From positions 1-16,105 of the forward strand of contig JANQME010000252.1 in NCBI GenBank assembly GCA_028280205.1: a DNA stretch of 16,105 nucleotides, written 5' to 3'. Position numbers and translations under genes: made by a program. How positions within the stretch are numbered: position 1 is the stretch's first letter; every line of letters starts with the position of its first letter. This document shows positions 14,725-16,105 of this stretch, in pieces. The notes beneath the pieces are model-generated. The model was given only the letters and a program-made list of their open reading frames with translations. It searched no databases and was not told the DNA's origin. This DNA is from Longimicrobiales bacterium. Lineage in GTDB: Bacteria > Gemmatimonadota > Gemmatimonadetes > Longimicrobiales > Gaopeijiaceae.

Positions 14725-15867
14725 ATGTTCGACTTCGAGCTCCACGCCACGGACGGAGCCGCCCGCGCGGGGACCTTCTCGACCCCGCACGGCGACGTCG
14801 CCACCCCGGCCTTCATGCCGGTCGGCACGGCCGGCACGGTGAAGGGCCTCATCATGGAGGAGGTGCACGCGCTGCAGGCCCGGGTCGTGCTGGCCAACAC
14901 GTACCACCTCTACCTGCGACCGGGCCACGAGCTGGTCCACGAGCTGGGCGGGCTGCACGACTTCATGCGCTGGGACGGTCCGACCCTGACCGACTCGGGC
15001 GGCTACCAGGTCTTCTCGCTCGCCGAGATCCGGGACGTCCACGACGGCGGGGTCGACTTCCGGAGCCACATCGACGGCTCCCTGCACACCTTCACGCCCG
15101 AGTCCGTCATGGAGATCCAGCGGACCCTCGGTGCGGACGTGATCATGGCCTTTGACGAGTGTCCGCCGGGCGGCTGCGACCGCGCGACGGCGGAGGCGGC
15201 GAACCGTCGGACGCTGGCCTGGCTCGAGCGGTGCAGGACACGCTTCGAGCGCATCGCCGAGGAGCGCTCCGTTCCCGACCAGGCGCTCCTTCCCGTGCTC
15301 CAGGGCAACGTCTTCGACGACCTCCGGCGCGAGCACGCCCGGCAGTTCATGGACGTCGCCGACTGGCCGGGCTACGGGATCGGCGGCCTGAGCGTGGGCG
15401 AGGCCAAGGAAGACATGTGGCGGACGCTGGAGCTTCTCGACGACGTGCTCCCCCCGGACCGCCCACGCTACCTCATGGGCGTCGGCTACCCGGACGACCT
15501 GCTCGAGGCCGTCGCCCGCGGATGCGACCTCTTCGACTGCGTCGCGCCCACCCGCAACGCGCGCCACGGAACTGCCTGGACGACGGCAGAAGGCCAGGTG
15601 AACTTGAAGGCCGCGCGCTTCCGCGAAGACACGCGGCCGATCGATCCCGGGTGCGACTGCTACACCTGCTCCCGGTACGACCGCGCGTACCTCCGCCACC
15701 TGGTGGTCTCCTCCGAGTGGCTCCCGGTGCGGCTGCTCTCGATCCACAACCTCCGCTTCCTCGTCCGCCTCGGCGAGGAGGCCCGGGCCCGGATCGTCGA
15801 CGGTACCTTCGACGGGTGGCGGCGGGACTGGCTCGAACGATATCGCGACGCACGGAGTCCACGGTGA
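14725..15867 (+). CDS. tgt: tRNA-guanine transglycosylase Tgt
   Basis: A 380-residue TIM-barrel enzyme that swaps the wobble guanine of GUN-anticodon tRNAs for preQ1, the step before QueA. The catalytic Asp90 lies in TLTDSGGYQVFSL, and the nucleophile Asp271 in LFDCVAPTRNARHGTAW. The zinc site is Cys310, Cys312, Cys315 (GCDCYTCSRYDRAYL) and His341 (SIHNLRFL), spaced as in the Zymomonas enzyme. The N-terminus (FELHATDGAARAGTFSTPHGDVATPAFMPVGT) fixes the ATG at 14725. No Shine-Dalgarno is close to it. TACATT at 14714-14719 lies only 5 nt before the ATG, so a very short or absent leader is possible. The stop overlaps yajC (GTGA). It is separated from queA by the opposite-strand padR-permease module, so it needs its own promoter. 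Confidence 0.98.
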   Translation: MFDFELHATDGAARAGTFSTPHGDVATPAFMPVGTAGTVKGLIMEEVHALQARVVLANTYHLYLRPGHELVHELGGLHDFMRWDGPTLTDSGGYQVFSLAEIRDVHDGGVDFRSHIDGSLHTFTPESVMEIQRTLGADVIMAFDECPPGGCDRATAEAANRRTLAWLERCRTRFERIAEERSVPDQALLPVLQGNVFDDLRREHARQFMDVADWPGYGIGGLSVGEAKEDMWRTLELLDDVLPPDRPRYLMGVGYPDDLLEAVARGCDLFDCVAPTRNARHGTAWTTAEGQVNLKAARFREDTRPIDPGCDCYTCSRYDRAYLRHLVVSSEWLPVRLLSIHNLRFLVRLGEEARARIVDGTFDGWRRDWLERYRDARSPR

Positions 15868-16105
15868 CCCCTCTCGATCTTCTCTTTGCGGTGCCGCGCG
15901 AAGGCGGCAACGACATGACGATCTTCCTCGTTCAGATGGGGTTGATCTTCGCCATCTTCTACTTCCTCCTCCTGCGCCCCCAGGCGAAGGAGCGACGGAG
16001 GCACGACGAGATGCTCAAGGCGATCGCGAAGGGCGACGAGATCATCACGAATGGGGGCATCATCGGGAAGGTCGTGCACCTCGAGGAGGATCGGCTCACG
16101 ATCCG
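15864..16105 (+). CDS. yajC: Preprotein translocase subunit YajC (3' partial)
   Basis: The first 80 codons are present before the window ends. A short N-terminal part is followed by one membrane helix (about residues 19-37, TIFLVQMGLIFAIFYFLLL), the family RPQ motif (LRPQAKERRRHDEML) and the cytoplasmic start KGDEIITNGGIIGKVVHLEED. YajC is a small inner-membrane partner of SecDF in the Sec translocon. The GTG at 15864 overlaps the tgt stop (GTGA); an internal ATG at codon 18 would remove the residues before the helix and is less likely. Gene order tgt-yajC, usually followed by secD and secF, is widely conserved, so secDF probably follow outside the window. Confidence 0.96.
   Translation, partial: MTPLDLLFAVPREGGNDMTIFLVQMGLIFAIFYFLLLRPQAKERRRHDEMLKAIAKGDEIITNGGIIGKVVHLEEDRLTI

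Noticed and set aside
14713..15747. A 344-codon minus-strand frame opposite tgt
   Set aside because: No family resemblance; tgt on the plus strand has every catalytic and zinc residue.

Overview
The window is a GC-rich bacterial chromosome segment, mostly core genome, with 4-nt stop/start overlaps at many gene joints. A PadR regulator next to an orphan MacB/FtsX-type 'ADOP' permease, several exported proteins, and conserved housekeeping genes (yebC, ruvCAB, queA, tgt, yajC) suggest a Gram-negative relative of Gemmatimonadota or Acidobacteriota. The phylum is inferred from family content and style, not from a marker gene.

Region 1 (1-2420, +) is a small polyketide module. It holds the C-terminal end of a probable SAM-dependent methyltransferase, an FAD-dependent oxidoreductase of the geranylgeranyl-reductase type, and a type III polyketide synthase with an intact Cys-His-Asn triad. 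The three genes are joined by GTGA and TTGA overlaps. The likely chemistry is a type III polyketide core that is then oxidised and methylated, as in bacterial phenolic-lipid or quinone pathways.

Region 2 (2565-7362, +) encodes exported proteins: a Tat-type amidase-signature hydrolase, a Sec-type amidase-signature hydrolase, and a secreted protein that is probably a beta-barrel. The last one has no conventional start codon in front of its signal peptide.

Region 3 (7474-11538, +) is a DNA-repair and tRNA-modification operon: yebC, ruvC, ruvA, ruvB, queA. RuvCAB resolve Holliday junctions and QueA performs a late step of queuosine synthesis. The ruvB-queA gap contains a strong GC hairpin inside a 21-codon open frame that overlaps both neighbours by 4 nt.

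Region 4 (11525-14655, -) is a padR-permease module with its own promoter and a perfect inverted-repeat operator. It sits between queA and tgt, genes that are adjacent in many bacteria. The permease continues in frame from an N-terminal HAAS-like prefix and has a second, strong internal translation start.

Region 5 (14725-16105, +) resumes the conserved order with tgt and the start of yajC, which is cut by the window edge.

No tRNA, rRNA, CRISPR array, insertion sequence or integrase was seen. No gap between genes exceeds about 150 bases.
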